NCBI GenBank assembly: GCA_021775255.1
Contig: JAJFIA010000001.1
Coordinates: 496,001 to 560,000 of the forward strand
From: Roseovarius sp.
GTDB lineage: Bacteria > Pseudomonadota > Alphaproteobacteria > Rhodobacterales > Rhodobacteraceae
Length of the DNA: 64,000 bases
Direction: 5' to 3'
Shown piece by piece: positions 54,612-63,767 of this stretch. How positions within the stretch are numbered: the first letter of the stretch is position 1; every line of letters begins with the position of its first letter. Both the position numbers and the translations under genes were made by a program. The notes under the pieces are model-generated. The model had not been told where the DNA came from, did not search any database, and was given only the letters and a program-made list of their open reading frames with translations.

Positions 54612-55289
54612 TCACGCCTTTCCGCTGATCTCTTCCCAGGCGCGGTTGATATCCACCATGCGCTTTTCCGCCAGCTTTATCGCCTCTTCCGGCACCCCGC
54701 GCGCGATCATCCTGTCAGGGTGCGTCTCGTGCACCATTCGCCGCCAGGCCGCCCGGATTTCTTTCATATCCATCTCCGGGCTGATCCCCAGAACCGAATA
54801 GGGATCGGGCCTGGCATCGGGCACGAACCGGCAACGAATACTGCTGAATTCAGCCTCCGACATGCCAAAAATCGCGGCCACGCGCTCTAGAAACAGATCC
54901 TCGTTAGGGTGATACACCCCATCGGCTATGGCGATATGAAACAGCCCTTCCATCAGATCACACAGCATTTCCGGATCATCGCCAAACATGTTCTTGATGC
55001 GGGTGGCATATTCCTCAAACCCGGCCACATCCTGCCGCGCCAGATTGAAAACCTTCGCCGCCCCGGCCTCATCGGCCTTTGCAATCTGAAACACCTCGCG
55101 AAAAGCTGTCACCTCATCGCGCGTCACCAGCCCATCGGCCTTGGCCATCTTGGCCCCAAGCGCAATCATCGCAATGGCAAACCCCACGCTGCGTTCGGGC
55201 GGGGCGCGCAGGCGGTCAAATACCGCGCTCAGCCCTTCGCCCTTGGTCAGCGCGGATAATGCTTCGGATATGCGGACCCAGATTGTCAT
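54612..55289 (-). CDS. DjlA/TerB-like J-domain protein
   Basis: A 225-aa cytoplasmic protein with a TerB-like helical domain (about residues 28-140) and a C-terminal J domain (DPYSVLGISPEMDMKEIRAAWRRM, then HPDRMI). HPD is the motif that activates DnaK-type Hsp70. Unlike E. coli DjlA there is no clear N-terminal membrane anchor. Start taken as the ATG at 55289; a GTG nine bases upstream is possible. One base separates it from the EEP gene. Confidence 0.88.
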   Translation of the reverse strand: MTIWVRISEALSALTKGEGLSAVFDRLRAPPERSVGFAIAMIALGAKMAKADGLVTRDEVTAFREVFQIAKADEAGAAKVFNLARQDVAGFEEYATRIKNMFGDDPEMLCDLMEGLFHIAIADGVYHPNEDLFLERVAAIFGMSEAEFSSIRCRFVPDARPDPYSVLGISPEMDMKEIRAAWRRMVHETHPDRMIARGVPEEAIKLAEKRMVDINRAWEEISGKA

Positions 55290-55321
55290 GTGGCGCACCC
55301 TACCCGAAATGCCGCACCATG

Positions 55322-55822
55322 TCAGGCCGCATTCGTGAGAAGTTTTTGCAGTAAGACGAGGTCTATCCAGCGGCCAAATTTCCGGCCTGCCTGCGGGATC
55401 ACGGCAACAGGGCGATACCCGACCTTTTCATGAAAGGCCACAGCCCCTGCATTATCCGCACTTATGGCTGCAATCAGGGAATGCACGCCCGCGTCAATCG
55501 CATGGGATTCAAGCCCCGCCATCAGCGCCCGGCCGGTCCCATGGCCCGATGCGTGGGGGGCAAGCCAGATTGAATGCTCCTTGCAATGGGCATATCCCGG
55601 CCCTTTGCGAAACGGGAAATATGTAGCAAATCCAATCACCTCTGCCCCTTCAACCGCCACCAGAAATGCATCTCCGCTGGCCTGCCGCGCGCGAATATCC
55701 TGCGCCAATGCTGCCGGGGTTTTTTCAACTGTTGTGAAAGTATGCGCCGTATCCCTGATCTGTGGATTCCAGATATCGGCAATGGCCGCCGCATCCTTGG
55801 CATCTGCCGCCCGGATGATCAT
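55322..55822 (-). CDS. GNAT acetyltransferase, phosphinothricin-acetyltransferase-like
   Basis: A 166-aa GNAT enzyme of the PAT/MddA/YncA group. The start ([19 protein letters not shown]) and SIWLAPHASGHGTGRALMAGLE with SADNAGAVAFHEKVGYRPVA are typical. The group acetylates methionine sulfone, sulfoximine or phosphinothricin-like compounds. ATGA overlap with the VOC gene. Confidence 0.82.
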   Translation of the reverse strand: MIIRAADAKDAAAIADIWNPQIRDTAHTFTTVEKTPAALAQDIRARQASGDAFLVAVEGAEVIGFATYFPFRKGPGYAHCKEHSIWLAPHASGHGTGRALMAGLESHAIDAGVHSLIAAISADNAGAVAFHEKVGYRPVAVIPQAGRKFGRWIDLVLLQKLLTNAA

Positions 55823-56430
55823 TGCAATATCCTCACGCCACCGGGGGTATCAAACTCCGCTATCAGGCCCGCCGGGCCGGGCTCAAAACTGATCCTTTTA
55901 TCCTCAATCATGGCCCCGATCTCAACATTCAGTTTGTCCGCTTGCGGGTGCCTCACGATCAACCGCTTCAGCCTGCATCCCGTCGCGCGCAAAAGGGTGG
56001 CTGGATGCGCCGCGCATTGCCATTTGATCAACGCCGGAAACAGGCCATCACAGGGCAATATGCCATCCTCGGGCACCGCCATCTGCCAGCGCAGATCGCC
56101 GCGTGACAGTGAAACGGGCCTTCCCGCCTGAGGCAGCTTCGCCACTGTGCCCGCCATATCATTCGTGCGGCAAATCCAGTTGTTCAGCCTTGGTGCGCCC
56201 GCAAACCGATCCAGATCAAACCAGCGGGGGTATCCCGGCTTTGCCGCTGCGGGATCAACGGCAATCACTTCCAGATAAAGCCCGTCCTCCAGCCCCAAGA
56301 GCAGGTTATGGGTGCCAAAATGCGCGTGCCGCCCACCGGGCTGCAAGGATACCCCCAAAGCCCGCTCAACAAATGCGCGCCCCGCTTCCAGCGTTTCGGC
56401 GGCCACGGCCAGATGATCAAGCTCAAGCAT
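55819..56430 (-). CDS. Glyoxalase-like (VOC fold) protein
   Basis: A 203-aa protein with a VOC-type N-terminus ([25 protein letters not shown] and [26 protein letters not shown]), matching the Glyoxalase_3 type. Likely a metal-dependent enzyme or binding protein; substrate unknown. Overlaps the downstream acetyltransferase gene by four bases and lies two bases after the MAPEG gene. Confidence 0.78.
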   Translation of the reverse strand: MLELDHLAVAAETLEAGRAFVERALGVSLQPGGRHAHFGTHNLLLGLEDGLYLEVIAVDPAAAKPGYPRWFDLDRFAGAPRLNNWICRTNDMAGTVAKLPQAGRPVSLSRGDLRWQMAVPEDGILPCDGLFPALIKWQCAAHPATLLRATGCRLKRLIVRHPQADKLNVEIGAMIEDKRISFEPGPAGLIAEFDTPGGVRILQ

Positions 56431-56432
56431 GC

Positions 56433-56933
56433 TTAGTGCCCATAGCTCAGCAAGGCCCAGAGCGCCACCAGCACCGTCGGGTAAAACGTGGCCGCAAAGC
56501 CAAACGCCCTGAGCGGCGGTGATATATGGTATCCGGCCCAGAACGCCAGCCGTGCAAACGCAAATCCGATGCCCAGCGCCATGATCACGCCGGGGCCATC
56601 ACCGGCCAGCAAAATGGCGACAGCAGGCCAGATGCACAGCGCCAATACCAGTTGCTCAGAGGTATTTGACAAAACACGCTGATCAATATCGGCGGCACTG
56701 CCGGGGGCATAGGCCGCGCCATCAATCAGGCTGTCCGCAAAAAACCGCCGCTGCGCCAACCGCCCGATCATTACCAGCATCACCAGACCGGGCGCGAAAA
56801 ACGCCACCATGATCGTCGGAATGGCCGTAAACACCGGCAAGCGAACAAACTGCGCCGCCCCCCAAAGCAGCCCGACCGACCAGATGAGGCCCGCCGCCAT
56901 GCCAATGCCGATCTTCGCCCTCTTGGAGGCCAT
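56433..56933 (-). CDS. MAPEG family membrane protein
   Basis: A 166-aa membrane protein with four hydrophobic segments. The motif RVLSNTSEQLVLAL with NT-E matches the glutathione-binding region of MAPEG proteins (microsomal glutathione transferase-like). ATG overlaps the stop of the mutase gene (TGATG). Role in this operon unknown; a detoxifying glutathione conjugation is possible. Confidence 0.75.
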   Translation of the reverse strand: MASKRAKIGIGMAAGLIWSVGLLWGAAQFVRLPVFTAIPTIMVAFFAPGLVMLVMIGRLAQRRFFADSLIDGAAYAPGSAADIDQRVLSNTSEQLVLALCIWPAVAILLAGDGPGVIMALGIGFAFARLAFWAGYHISPPLRAFGFAATFYPTVLVALWALLSYGH

Positions 56934-59062
56934 CAGCGCCGCGTTCCCTGGATGATGTCGAGAATTTCCGAGGCCGCTTCGGGGATATTGGTGCCGGGGC
57001 CGAAGATTGCCTTCACGCCCGCCTTCTTGAGAAATTCATAATCCTGCTGTGGAATGACCCCGCCGCAGATCACGATGATCTCACTGGCATTCCGGGCTTT
57101 CAGTGCCTCGATCAGTTTCGGCGCAAGGGTCTTGTGCCCCGCCGCCTGCGAGCTGATGCCAACCACATGCACATCATTATCCACCGCATCCTGCGCCGCC
57201 TCATCAGGGGTCTGAAACAAGGGGCCCACATCCACGTCAAAGCCGATATCGGCAAAGGCCGTGGCGATCACCTTGGCACCGCGGTCATGGCCGTCCTGCC
57301 CCATCTTGACCACCAGCATACGCGGCCTGCGCCCCTCGGCTTCGGCAAATTCACCGATGGATTTCTGGATGGCGGCAAAGCCCTCATCGCCCTCATAAGC
57401 CGCGCCGTACACGCCCGCCAGCGTTTTCACCTCGGCGCGGTGGCGGCCGAATTCTTTTTCCATGCTCATGCTGATCTCTCCTACCGTTGCCCGCGCCCGT
57501 GCGGCCTCAACCGCGGCTTCCAACAGGTTGCCGCCCTGCTTTGCCCGGCGCGTCAGTTCATCCAATGCAGCCTGACAAGCCGCCTCATCACGGCTGGCCC
57601 TGATTTGTTGCAGCCGCGCCACCTGCGCCTCGCGTACGCTTGAGTTGTCAATCTCGCGGATATCAATCGGATCTTCCTGATCCAGCCGAAATTTATTGAC
57701 CCCGACAATCACCTCTTGCCCGCGGTCAATCATCGCCTGACGTTTCGCCGCCGCTTCTTCGATCCTGAGCTTGGGCATGCCGCTTTCAACCGCCTTGGTC
57801 ATGCCGCCCATTTCCTCGACTTCCTCGATCAGCTTCCAGGCTTCATCCGCCAGATCAGCGGTCAATTTTTCCACGTAATAGCTGCCCGCCAATGGATCAA
57901 TAACATGGGTCACGCCGGTTTCTTCCTGCAAAATCAACTGGGTATTGCGGGCAATCCGGGCGGAAAAATCCGTGGGCAGGGCAATCGCCTCATCCAGTGC
58001 GTTGGTATGCAGCGATTGCGTGCCGCCCAAAACCGCGCTCATCGCCTCATAGGCGGTGCGCACCACGTTGTTATAGGGATCCTGCTCTTGCAGGCTCACG
58101 CCCGAGGTCTGGCAATGGGTGCGCAGCATCTTTGAGCGGTCATTCTGCGCGCCAAATTCGCTCATGATCCGATGCCAGAGCAGCCTTGCCGCGCGCAGTT
58201 TCGCCGCCTCCATGAAGAAATTCATCCCGATGGCAAAGAAAAAGCTCAGCCGACCGGCGAATTTGTCCACATCCATCCCCGCCGCAATCGCCGCGCGCAC
58301 ATATTCGCGGCCATCGGCCAGGGTATAGGCCAGCTCCTGCACCAGATTGGCGCCGGCCTCCTGCATGTGATAGCCCGAGATCGAGATCGAGTTGAATTTT
58401 GGCATGCCGTCCGAGGTGTATTCGATAATGTCGCTCACGATCCGCATGCTGGGTGCGGGTGGATAGATATAGGTGTTGCGCACCATGAATTCCTTGAGGA
58501 TGTCATTCTGGATGGTGCCCGACAGCAGCGCCTTGTCATGCCCCTGTTCCTCGCCCGCGACGATGAAACTGGCCAGGATCGGGATCACCGCGCCATTCAT
58601 CGTCATGGAAACTGAAACCTTGTCCAATGGAATGCCATCAAACAGGATTTTCATGTCTTCCACGCTGTCAATCGCCACGCCGGCCTTGCCGACATCGCCT
58701 TCAACGCGGGGGTGATCGCTGTCATAGCCGCGGTGGGTGGCCAGATCAAACGCCACGCTGACGCCTTGCTGACCGGCGGCCAGATTGCGGCGATAGAATG
58801 CGTTGGATTCTTCTGCCGTGGAAAACCCGGCATATTGCCGGATGGTCCAGGGCCGCCCGGCATACATCGTGGCCTTTACACCGCGCGTATAAGGCGCCGC
58901 TCCGGGGCGTGAGCCCAGATGATCAAGCCCCTTCATATCCTCTTCGGTATAAAGCGGCTGAACGGTGATGCCTTCCAGCGTTTCCCAGTTCAGCGTCTCA
59001 AGCGGGCGGCCGCGCAACTCTGCCCCGGCTCGCGCACGCCATTCGTCATCCTTTGAAGTCAT
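56933..59062 (-). CDS. scpA: Methylmalonyl-CoA mutase
   Basis: A 709-aa single-chain B12-dependent mutase converting (R)-methylmalonyl-CoA to succinyl-CoA. The N-terminal TIM barrel has [24 protein letters not shown] and [25 protein letters not shown]. The C-terminal cobalamin domain holds D590-G-H592-x-x-G595 (DGHDRG), the lower-axial histidine motif, then [12 protein letters not shown]. With PccA encoded nearby it completes propionyl-CoA to succinyl-CoA. Often named bhbA or mcmA in this group. Four bases separate it from the upstream sulfotransferase-like gene. Confidence 0.96.
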   Translation of the reverse strand: MTSKDDEWRARAGAELRGRPLETLNWETLEGITVQPLYTEEDMKGLDHLGSRPGAAPYTRGVKATMYAGRPWTIRQYAGFSTAEESNAFYRRNLAAGQQGVSVAFDLATHRGYDSDHPRVEGDVGKAGVAIDSVEDMKILFDGIPLDKVSVSMTMNGAVIPILASFIVAGEEQGHDKALLSGTIQNDILKEFMVRNTYIYPPAPSMRIVSDIIEYTSDGMPKFNSISISGYHMQEAGANLVQELAYTLADGREYVRAAIAAGMDVDKFAGRLSFFFAIGMNFFMEAAKLRAARLLWHRIMSEFGAQNDRSKMLRTHCQTSGVSLQEQDPYNNVVRTAYEAMSAVLGGTQSLHTNALDEAIALPTDFSARIARNTQLILQEETGVTHVIDPLAGSYYVEKLTADLADEAWKLIEEVEEMGGMTKAVESGMPKLRIEEAAAKRQAMIDRGQEVIVGVNKFRLDQEDPIDIREIDNSSVREAQVARLQQIRASRDEAACQAALDELTRRAKQGGNLLEAAVEAARARATVGEISMSMEKEFGRHRAEVKTLAGVYGAAYEGDEGFAAIQKSIGEFAEAEGRRPRMLVVKMGQDGHDRGAKVIATAFADIGFDVDVGPLFQTPDEAAQDAVDNDVHVVGISSQAAGHKTLAPKLIEALKARNASEIIVICGGVIPQQDYEFLKKAGVKAIFGPGTNIPEAASEILDIIQGTRR

Positions 59063-59066
59063 CCTA

Positions 59067-59993
59067 TCATCCTCTTGTCATTGGGACCGGCCGTATCGGC
59101 GGGGGTGTTTGCTCCCTTGCCGGCCCGGTATCCTCGATCAATATCGCCATCCCATCAGCACCTGACCGCAACCAATTCATATCGGCGGTATATGCGTCAC
59201 GCAGGATTGCATTTTGCTCTGTGTTAAAGGGCTGCCAACGGCCCTTGCCATGGGGCAGGTTGGTATTCAGCCGCCCCCGATCTGCCAGCACCTGTCGCAG
59301 ATGCGGCAGTTCCGGCGCCGGATTTGACCATAAGCGCGTGTGATCACGCGGGACATCCTGCCTTCCGGTCATGAGTTTCAGTTGGGCATCAGGCAGCCCG
59401 CAGAAAACCTCGAAGGGATAGACGACAATCTCGGTTTCCGGCATGCACACAGCCAGATCCGTGATCACATCGCGCCAATGCCTGCCGCCGGATACGATTT
59501 TTTGCACCTCTTTCGCCTGCGGCAGGTGATGCCCGCGACTTACCCCATAGGCCATTACTGAACTCCAGTAATGATCCAGGCTGCGCACCGACAGAACAAC
59601 CCGCGATACCCTGCCTCCGAAAACCCGGTTATAAACCGCCATACGATCTGAAACAGAGCCATAAAGCCGGGCTTCACGCAGATTTCTGCGCGGATTGCCA
59701 ATCATGTTTTCGTCACTGATGACAACCTGCGTGACACCCTTGTCACGGGCCTGCTCAAGACCTTGGGCAACACGGTGACAGGCCATCTCAAACTGTTTTT
59801 TATCAAATTTCCGGCGCAGAAAAAACCTCCGCCGACGCGCAGGGATAACTTCTTCCAGCAAATTATCCCGCGTTTGCCTGGGGCCCCAGAATATCAGACC
59901 AGAAGCCAGATTTTCATCGGCATTCTTATACATATATTTCTGAAAACTGGTTGTGGCGGTTCGGTGCGCCCCCAGATGCAGGATTATCTCCAT
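59067..59993 (-). CDS. Sulfotransferase-like P-loop protein
   Basis: A 308-aa protein starting [21 protein letters not shown], the PAPS 5'-phosphosulfate-binding loop pattern of sulfotransferases. The 3'-phosphate site may be in [20 protein letters not shown]. No signal peptide. Its substrate is unknown; candidates are surface glycans or lipids. It sits between the pccA-side genes and the mutase gene, four bases from the latter, without an obvious link to propionate metabolism. Confidence 0.72.
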   Translation of the reverse strand: MEIILHLGAHRTATTSFQKYMYKNADENLASGLIFWGPRQTRDNLLEEVIPARRRRFFLRRKFDKKQFEMACHRVAQGLEQARDKGVTQVVISDENMIGNPRRNLREARLYGSVSDRMAVYNRVFGGRVSRVVLSVRSLDHYWSSVMAYGVSRGHHLPQAKEVQKIVSGGRHWRDVITDLAVCMPETEIVVYPFEVFCGLPDAQLKLMTGRQDVPRDHTRLWSNPAPELPHLRQVLADRGRLNTNLPHGKGRWQPFNTEQNAILRDAYTADMNWLRSGADGMAILIEDTGPAREQTPPPIRPVPMTRG

Positions 59994-60137
59994 CGCAATG
60001 ATACCCTCATCCCCGGATAGCGCCAGCTATGAGCTTCGGAATGTTTTGCAATGGGAAAAGGCCCGGCAAAACCGGTGAAACCTTTGCCCGCTCTGCCAAT
60101 CTCCCGGCGCTTCATGGCCTTTAAGATGCCCACAGCT

Positions 60138-60674
60138 TCATTCCCCCGATCCCATGGCAACAACCAATACCCCGGCCTGCGGATATAAAAGCATCAAAGC
60201 CTCGTTCGTGGAATCATAAGCCAATACCGAGCGTGGATCAGTCAGCGCATAACTGAATGCGCTTTGAATGCGGTCATCCATGCAGTCACGCGATTCAAGC
60301 GCCGCCTTGCGCATACGCATACCCGTGGCCCGTTCGGCATTGGCCAGTTCAACCAGCGCCATATCCGGCGGCTGTGTCGGATCATTCAGCGCGACAGCAT
60401 CACGCCGCTTCAGGATGGATAACATCTCCGGCACGGTCTGTACCTGCGGCATGGCCGATTTCACATTGAAATCATTCAGCTCAAAAAGCCCTGCGGCACA
60501 GCTGCTGCTTGCCTTGAACGCAAGCGTATCACCGGGCGAAAACCAGCGCATCAGCCGCGCCCGCATTGCAGCCTCATCATCACGCGCACAGGCACCAGCC
60601 AGCCAGACGGCCAGACCCGCCAAAATCATGCCCGGCCTGCGCATCGCAGATATATGAAGCCCGCTTTGGCGCAT
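60138..60674 (-). CDS. Putative lipoprotein of unknown function
   Basis: A protein of about 179 aa. Hydrophobic segment MILAGLAVWLAGAC ends in a lipobox (LAGAC), so it should be a lipid-anchored periplasmic protein. The start is uncertain: ATG at 60674 lies inside the gene start region with poor ribosome spacing, ATG at 60644 gives a compact 19-residue signal, and a TTG at 60686 overlaps the pccA stop. Conserved-looking core around DRIQSAFSYALTDPRSVLAYD. I do not recognise the family. Confidence 0.6.
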   Translation of the reverse strand: MRQSGLHISAMRRPGMILAGLAVWLAGACARDDEAAMRARLMRWFSPGDTLAFKASSSCAAGLFELNDFNVKSAMPQVQTVPEMLSILKRRDAVALNDPTQPPDMALVELANAERATGMRMRKAALESRDCMDDRIQSAFSYALTDPRSVLAYDSTNEALMLLYPQAGVLVVAMGSGE

Positions 60675-60678
60675 ACCC

Positions 60679-62679
60679 TCATTCAAACTCCATTATCACG
60701 GCATCCACCGCCAGACTGTCACCGGCCCCGGCATTGATCTTTGAAACAATGGCCTTTTTCTCGGCCCGCAGGATGTTTTCCATCTTCATCGCCTCAACCG
60801 TGCACAGCGCCTGCCCCTCCTGCACCTGATCGCCAATCTCAACATTGATCTTCACGATCAGCCCCGGCATCGGGCACAGCAGTAGCCTTGATGTATCAGG
60901 TGGCAGTTTCTCGGGCATTAACGCCGCCAATTCCGCCTGCCGGGGGGTGCGCACATGTACGCGCAAATCCGCCCCCCGGCTGCGAATACGAAAACCACCG
61001 CTGATTTTGCCAACCTTCAGCACCAATGCGCTGCCATCCACATCCAGACGTGCCAGACTATCGCCCGGGGTCCAGTCGCTGTTGACGATCATTACCTCAC
61101 CGCCGTCAAACGCCACATTGGCACCGCCGTGATAGGCGTCAATCACCACCGGATAGCTGTGCCCTTGCAATGTCACCACCCAATCATCGCCCACATGGCG
61201 CTCGTGGTTGTCCATCCGGCCCGATACCCGCGTGCGCCTGATCTCGGCCACCCGGTGCATTGCGGCGGCACTTGCCGCAATCGCGCGCAGCGTGGGCTCG
61301 GGCAGTTCAACCCCTTCAAAGCCTTCGGGATATTGCTCTTCGATGAAGGCGGTGGTCATCTCCCCTTTGATAAATACCGGATGATCCATCACGGCCGCCA
61401 AAAACGGCAGGTTATGGCCAATGCCTTCTACCTCAAATGCATCCAAGGCGCCGCGCATATGTTCAATCGCCGCCTCGCGTGTCGGTGCCCAGGTGCAAAG
61501 CTTGGCGATCATCGGATCGTAATACATGCTGATCTCGCCGCCCTCAAAGACGCCGGTATCATTGCGCACCGCATGATCCTTCTCGGCCACCTCGGCAGGC
61601 GGGCGATAGCGTGACAGACGGCCAATCGAGGGCAAGAACCCGCGATAGGGATCCTCGGCGTAAAGCCGGTTCTCAATTGCCCAGCCGTTGATTTTCACGT
61701 CCTTTTGTTTGATCTTCAGCGTCTCGCCGTAAGCCACCCGGATCATCTGTTCCACCAGATCAACCCCGGTAATCAGCTCGGTTACCGGGTGCTCCACCTG
61801 CAACCGCGTGTTCATCTCAAGAAAATAGAAATTCCGCGCACCATCGACGATGAATTCAACCGTGCCGGCGCTGGCATAATCCACCGCCTGCGCCAGAGCC
61901 ACCGATTGCTCGCCCATGGCCTTGCGGGTGGCGGCATCCAGAAACGGGCTGGGCGCTTCTTCCACAACTTTCTGATTGCGACGCTGGATCGAGCATTCCC
62001 GCTCATTGAGATAAATCCCGTTGCCGTGGCTGTCACACAGCACCTGAATTTCGATATGGCGCGGCTGGGTGACAAATTTCTCAATGAAAATCCGGTCATC
62101 CCCGAAAGAACTGGCCGCCTCGTTCTTTGAGCTTTGAAACCCCTCGCGCGCATCTTCATCATTCCACGCCACCCTCATGCCCTTGCCACCACCGCCCGCG
62201 CTGGCCTTGATCATCACCGGATAGCCGATCTGATTGGAAATTTTTACCGCCTCCTGGGCATCCGCGATCAGCCCCATATAACCCGGTACGGTGCTCACAC
62301 CCGAATCCTGCGCGATCTTCTTGCTGGTAATCTTGTCGCCCATTGCCTCAATCGCACCCTTGGGCGGCCCGATAAAGGCCACACCCATGGCCTCAAGCGC
62401 CTCGGCGAATTTGCTGTTCTCACTCAAAAAACCATAACCAGGATGCACCGCCTCAGCCCCCGATTGGCGCACCGCGTCCAGCACCTTGTCAATTTTGATA
62501 TAGGAGTCGCTTGCAGGCGGCGGGCCGATATGCACCGCCTCATCTGCCATCTTCACATGCAACGCCTGCGCATCCGCATCGGAATAGATCGCCACCGTTT
62601 GAATGCCCATCCTGCGGGCGGTCTTGATTACCCGGCAGGCAATCTCACCCCGGTTGGCAATCAGAATTTTCCTGAACAT
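60679..62679 (-). CDS. pccA: Propionyl-CoA carboxylase, biotin-containing alpha subunit
   Basis: A 666-aa subunit with a biotin carboxylase domain (residues 1-445: LIANRGEIACRVIKTARR, ATP-grasp loop SAGGGGKGMRVA, MNTRLQVEHPVTELITG), a linking BT domain, and a C-terminal biotin carrier domain with the biotinylated lysine K632 in EAMKMEN. It makes methylmalonyl-CoA with the beta subunit, which is not in this window. An acetyl- or methylcrotonyl-CoA carboxylase is the alternative, but the neighbouring mutase and the domain layout favour propionyl-CoA. Confidence 0.92.
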   Translation of the reverse strand: MFRKILIANRGEIACRVIKTARRMGIQTVAIYSDADAQALHVKMADEAVHIGPPPASDSYIKIDKVLDAVRQSGAEAVHPGYGFLSENSKFAEALEAMGVAFIGPPKGAIEAMGDKITSKKIAQDSGVSTVPGYMGLIADAQEAVKISNQIGYPVMIKASAGGGGKGMRVAWNDEDAREGFQSSKNEAASSFGDDRIFIEKFVTQPRHIEIQVLCDSHGNGIYLNERECSIQRRNQKVVEEAPSPFLDAATRKAMGEQSVALAQAVDYASAGTVEFIVDGARNFYFLEMNTRLQVEHPVTELITGVDLVEQMIRVAYGETLKIKQKDVKINGWAIENRLYAEDPYRGFLPSIGRLSRYRPPAEVAEKDHAVRNDTGVFEGGEISMYYDPMIAKLCTWAPTREAAIEHMRGALDAFEVEGIGHNLPFLAAVMDHPVFIKGEMTTAFIEEQYPEGFEGVELPEPTLRAIAASAAAMHRVAEIRRTRVSGRMDNHERHVGDDWVVTLQGHSYPVVIDAYHGGANVAFDGGEVMIVNSDWTPGDSLARLDVDGSALVLKVGKISGGFRIRSRGADLRVHVRTPRQAELAALMPEKLPPDTSRLLLCPMPGLIVKINVEIGDQVQEGQALCTVEAMKMENILRAEKKAIVSKINAGAGDSLAVDAVIMEFE

Positions 62680-62794
62680 ATTTTCGTCCCCTCAACAATA
62701 TGGCCCGGCGCATGGCACTGCACCGGGTCCGGCATAAGATAAGGCCGCGGATGGCCTGAATTTGGTTGAAAATACCCGTATAAGGCGAGTGGCG

Positions 62795-63004
62795 TCAGTT
62801 GCAGCGGTCGGGATAGGTCTGACAATAGGCGACATTGCCAACCGCGCCGATAACGGCCCCCGTTGCAACATCCCCGTCCAGCACAATCGCCGTGCCAGCA
62901 CCCGCGCCACCGCCGATAAGGCCCTGTTCCAGCAAGGTATCACCACAGGCAGCAAGGGCAAAAAGCGCCAGAATCGATAGTAGAAGTATGAAAGAAAACT
63001 GCAT
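62795..63004 (-). CDS. Small lipoprotein with glycine-rich segment
   Basis: A 69-aa protein. Signal MQFSFILLLSILALFALAAC with lipobox AAC, then GLIGGGAGAGTAIVLDGDVATG, a glycine-zipper-like hydrophobic segment, and a short C-terminus with two cysteines (YCQTYPDRCN). I chose the ATG at 63004 where the signal begins. Function unknown. It has no close neighbour on the same strand and lies 115 bases before pccA. Confidence 0.62.
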   Translation of the reverse strand: MQFSFILLLSILALFALAACGDTLLEQGLIGGGAGAGTAIVLDGDVATGAVIGAVGNVAYCQTYPDRCN

Positions 63005-63144
63005 CCGGCTATCACTCGCTCTGTTTTGCATCGGCCTCTGGCCCCATTCAACGCGATTCCACAGCCCCGGTCAAAATCATGCGTCACAGATTCGCCGATA
63101 CCGGCAAACCCCCGCTTATCAACGTATCCTGTTGATTTATGAAG

Positions 63145-63183
63145 AAAAAAGGGCGGCCTGTGCAAAAAGGCACAGAGCCGCCC
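63145..63183 (-). terminator. Strong intrinsic terminator (minus strand)
   Basis: On the minus strand: GGGCGGC-T-CTGTGC stem, loop CTTTTT, then GCACAG-GCCGCCC, followed by TTTTTTC. The 13-bp stem has a single bulge, and the six-T run is the complement of 63145-63150. It should end the transcript of the small-gene operon at the right end of the window. Confidence 0.85.
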
Positions 63184-63208
63184 ATAAGGGGAAGGGTAAC
63201 GGTTCAGA

Positions 63209-63418
63209 CTATGCGTCCCGGCCCCTTGGGGGGAGGCCGCCACTACAGTCATGAACCTGCCCGTGATCCCGGCATGTTCCAAGCCTTTCGCGATTTGAAT
63301 ACACGTATCGGCTGTATTTCGCGCATAATTGCGCACCATAGGCATAATTGTGCCCATTTTGGCGACAATACCGCCCGCCACAGCCCTGATATTCCCAATG
63401 CCGCGTTTCACCTGTCAT
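63209..63418 (-). CDS. Possible cysteine-rich small protein
   Basis: A 69-codon frame (MTGETRHWEYQGCGGRYC...) with six cysteines and many tyrosines, ending 26 bases before the strong terminator. It overlaps the end of the 119-aa gene upstream, and the GGAGG there is adjacent to its ATG, which is too close. A competing frame starts at a GTG at 63411 with well-spaced GGAGG, but runs through the terminator without a stop. Only one can be real, or neither. Confidence 0.3.
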   Translation of the reverse strand: MTGETRHWEYQGCGGRYCRQNGHNYAYGAQLCAKYSRYVYSNRERLGTCRDHGQVHDCSGGLPPRGRDA

Positions 63419-63767
63419 CCTCCGGATCAAAAGCCTCGGGAAAGGCGGCCATCGCTACACCAAGATCCAGCACCAGAAGCGCCTCATAACTTGCCACATC
63501 AAACGGCTCTTCTGCGGGCAGCACCTCGCGGCCAAAAAGCCAGCTCAGCCGCCCGGCATCAAGATTGCCGCGCTCGAACGGATGCGTACCAAAGGCCTCC
63601 CACAGCGCTCGCACAAATCCCGCATCCGCCCGCCGGTCGGCCGGTTTGCGATCGCGAAAGCGCGGGCGCTCGGTCAGGGCGGTCACGCCCCTCGGGTTGG
63701 CCCGGCGCAGGGTGAACTGATAATCGGTTCCGGGCAATCGCCCCGGAAAACCGCGATGTTTCAGCAT
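63408..63767 (-). CDS. Hypothetical protein, 119 aa
   Basis: A cytoplasmic-looking protein (MLKHRGFPGRLPGTDYQFTLRR at the start; DASYEALLVLDLGVAMAAFPEAFDPEDD near the end) that I do not recognise. Start at 63767 with GGGAGG upstream, overlapping the TGA of the preceding gene (TGATG). Arginine-rich first half, acidic end. Part of a minus-strand operon that ends at the terminator near 63145. Confidence 0.65.
   Translation of the reverse strand: MLKHRGFPGRLPGTDYQFTLRRANPRGVTALTERPRFRDRKPADRRADAGFVRALWEAFGTHPFERGNLDAGRLSWLFGREVLPAEEPFDVASYEALLVLDLGVAMAAFPEAFDPEDDR

Noticed and set aside
62692..63411. 239-codon frame starting at the GTG overlapping the 119-aa gene
   Set aside because: Although the GTG has a well-spaced GGAGG, the frame reads through the intrinsic terminator and the small lipoprotein gene, so the full length cannot be real; only its first part might be.
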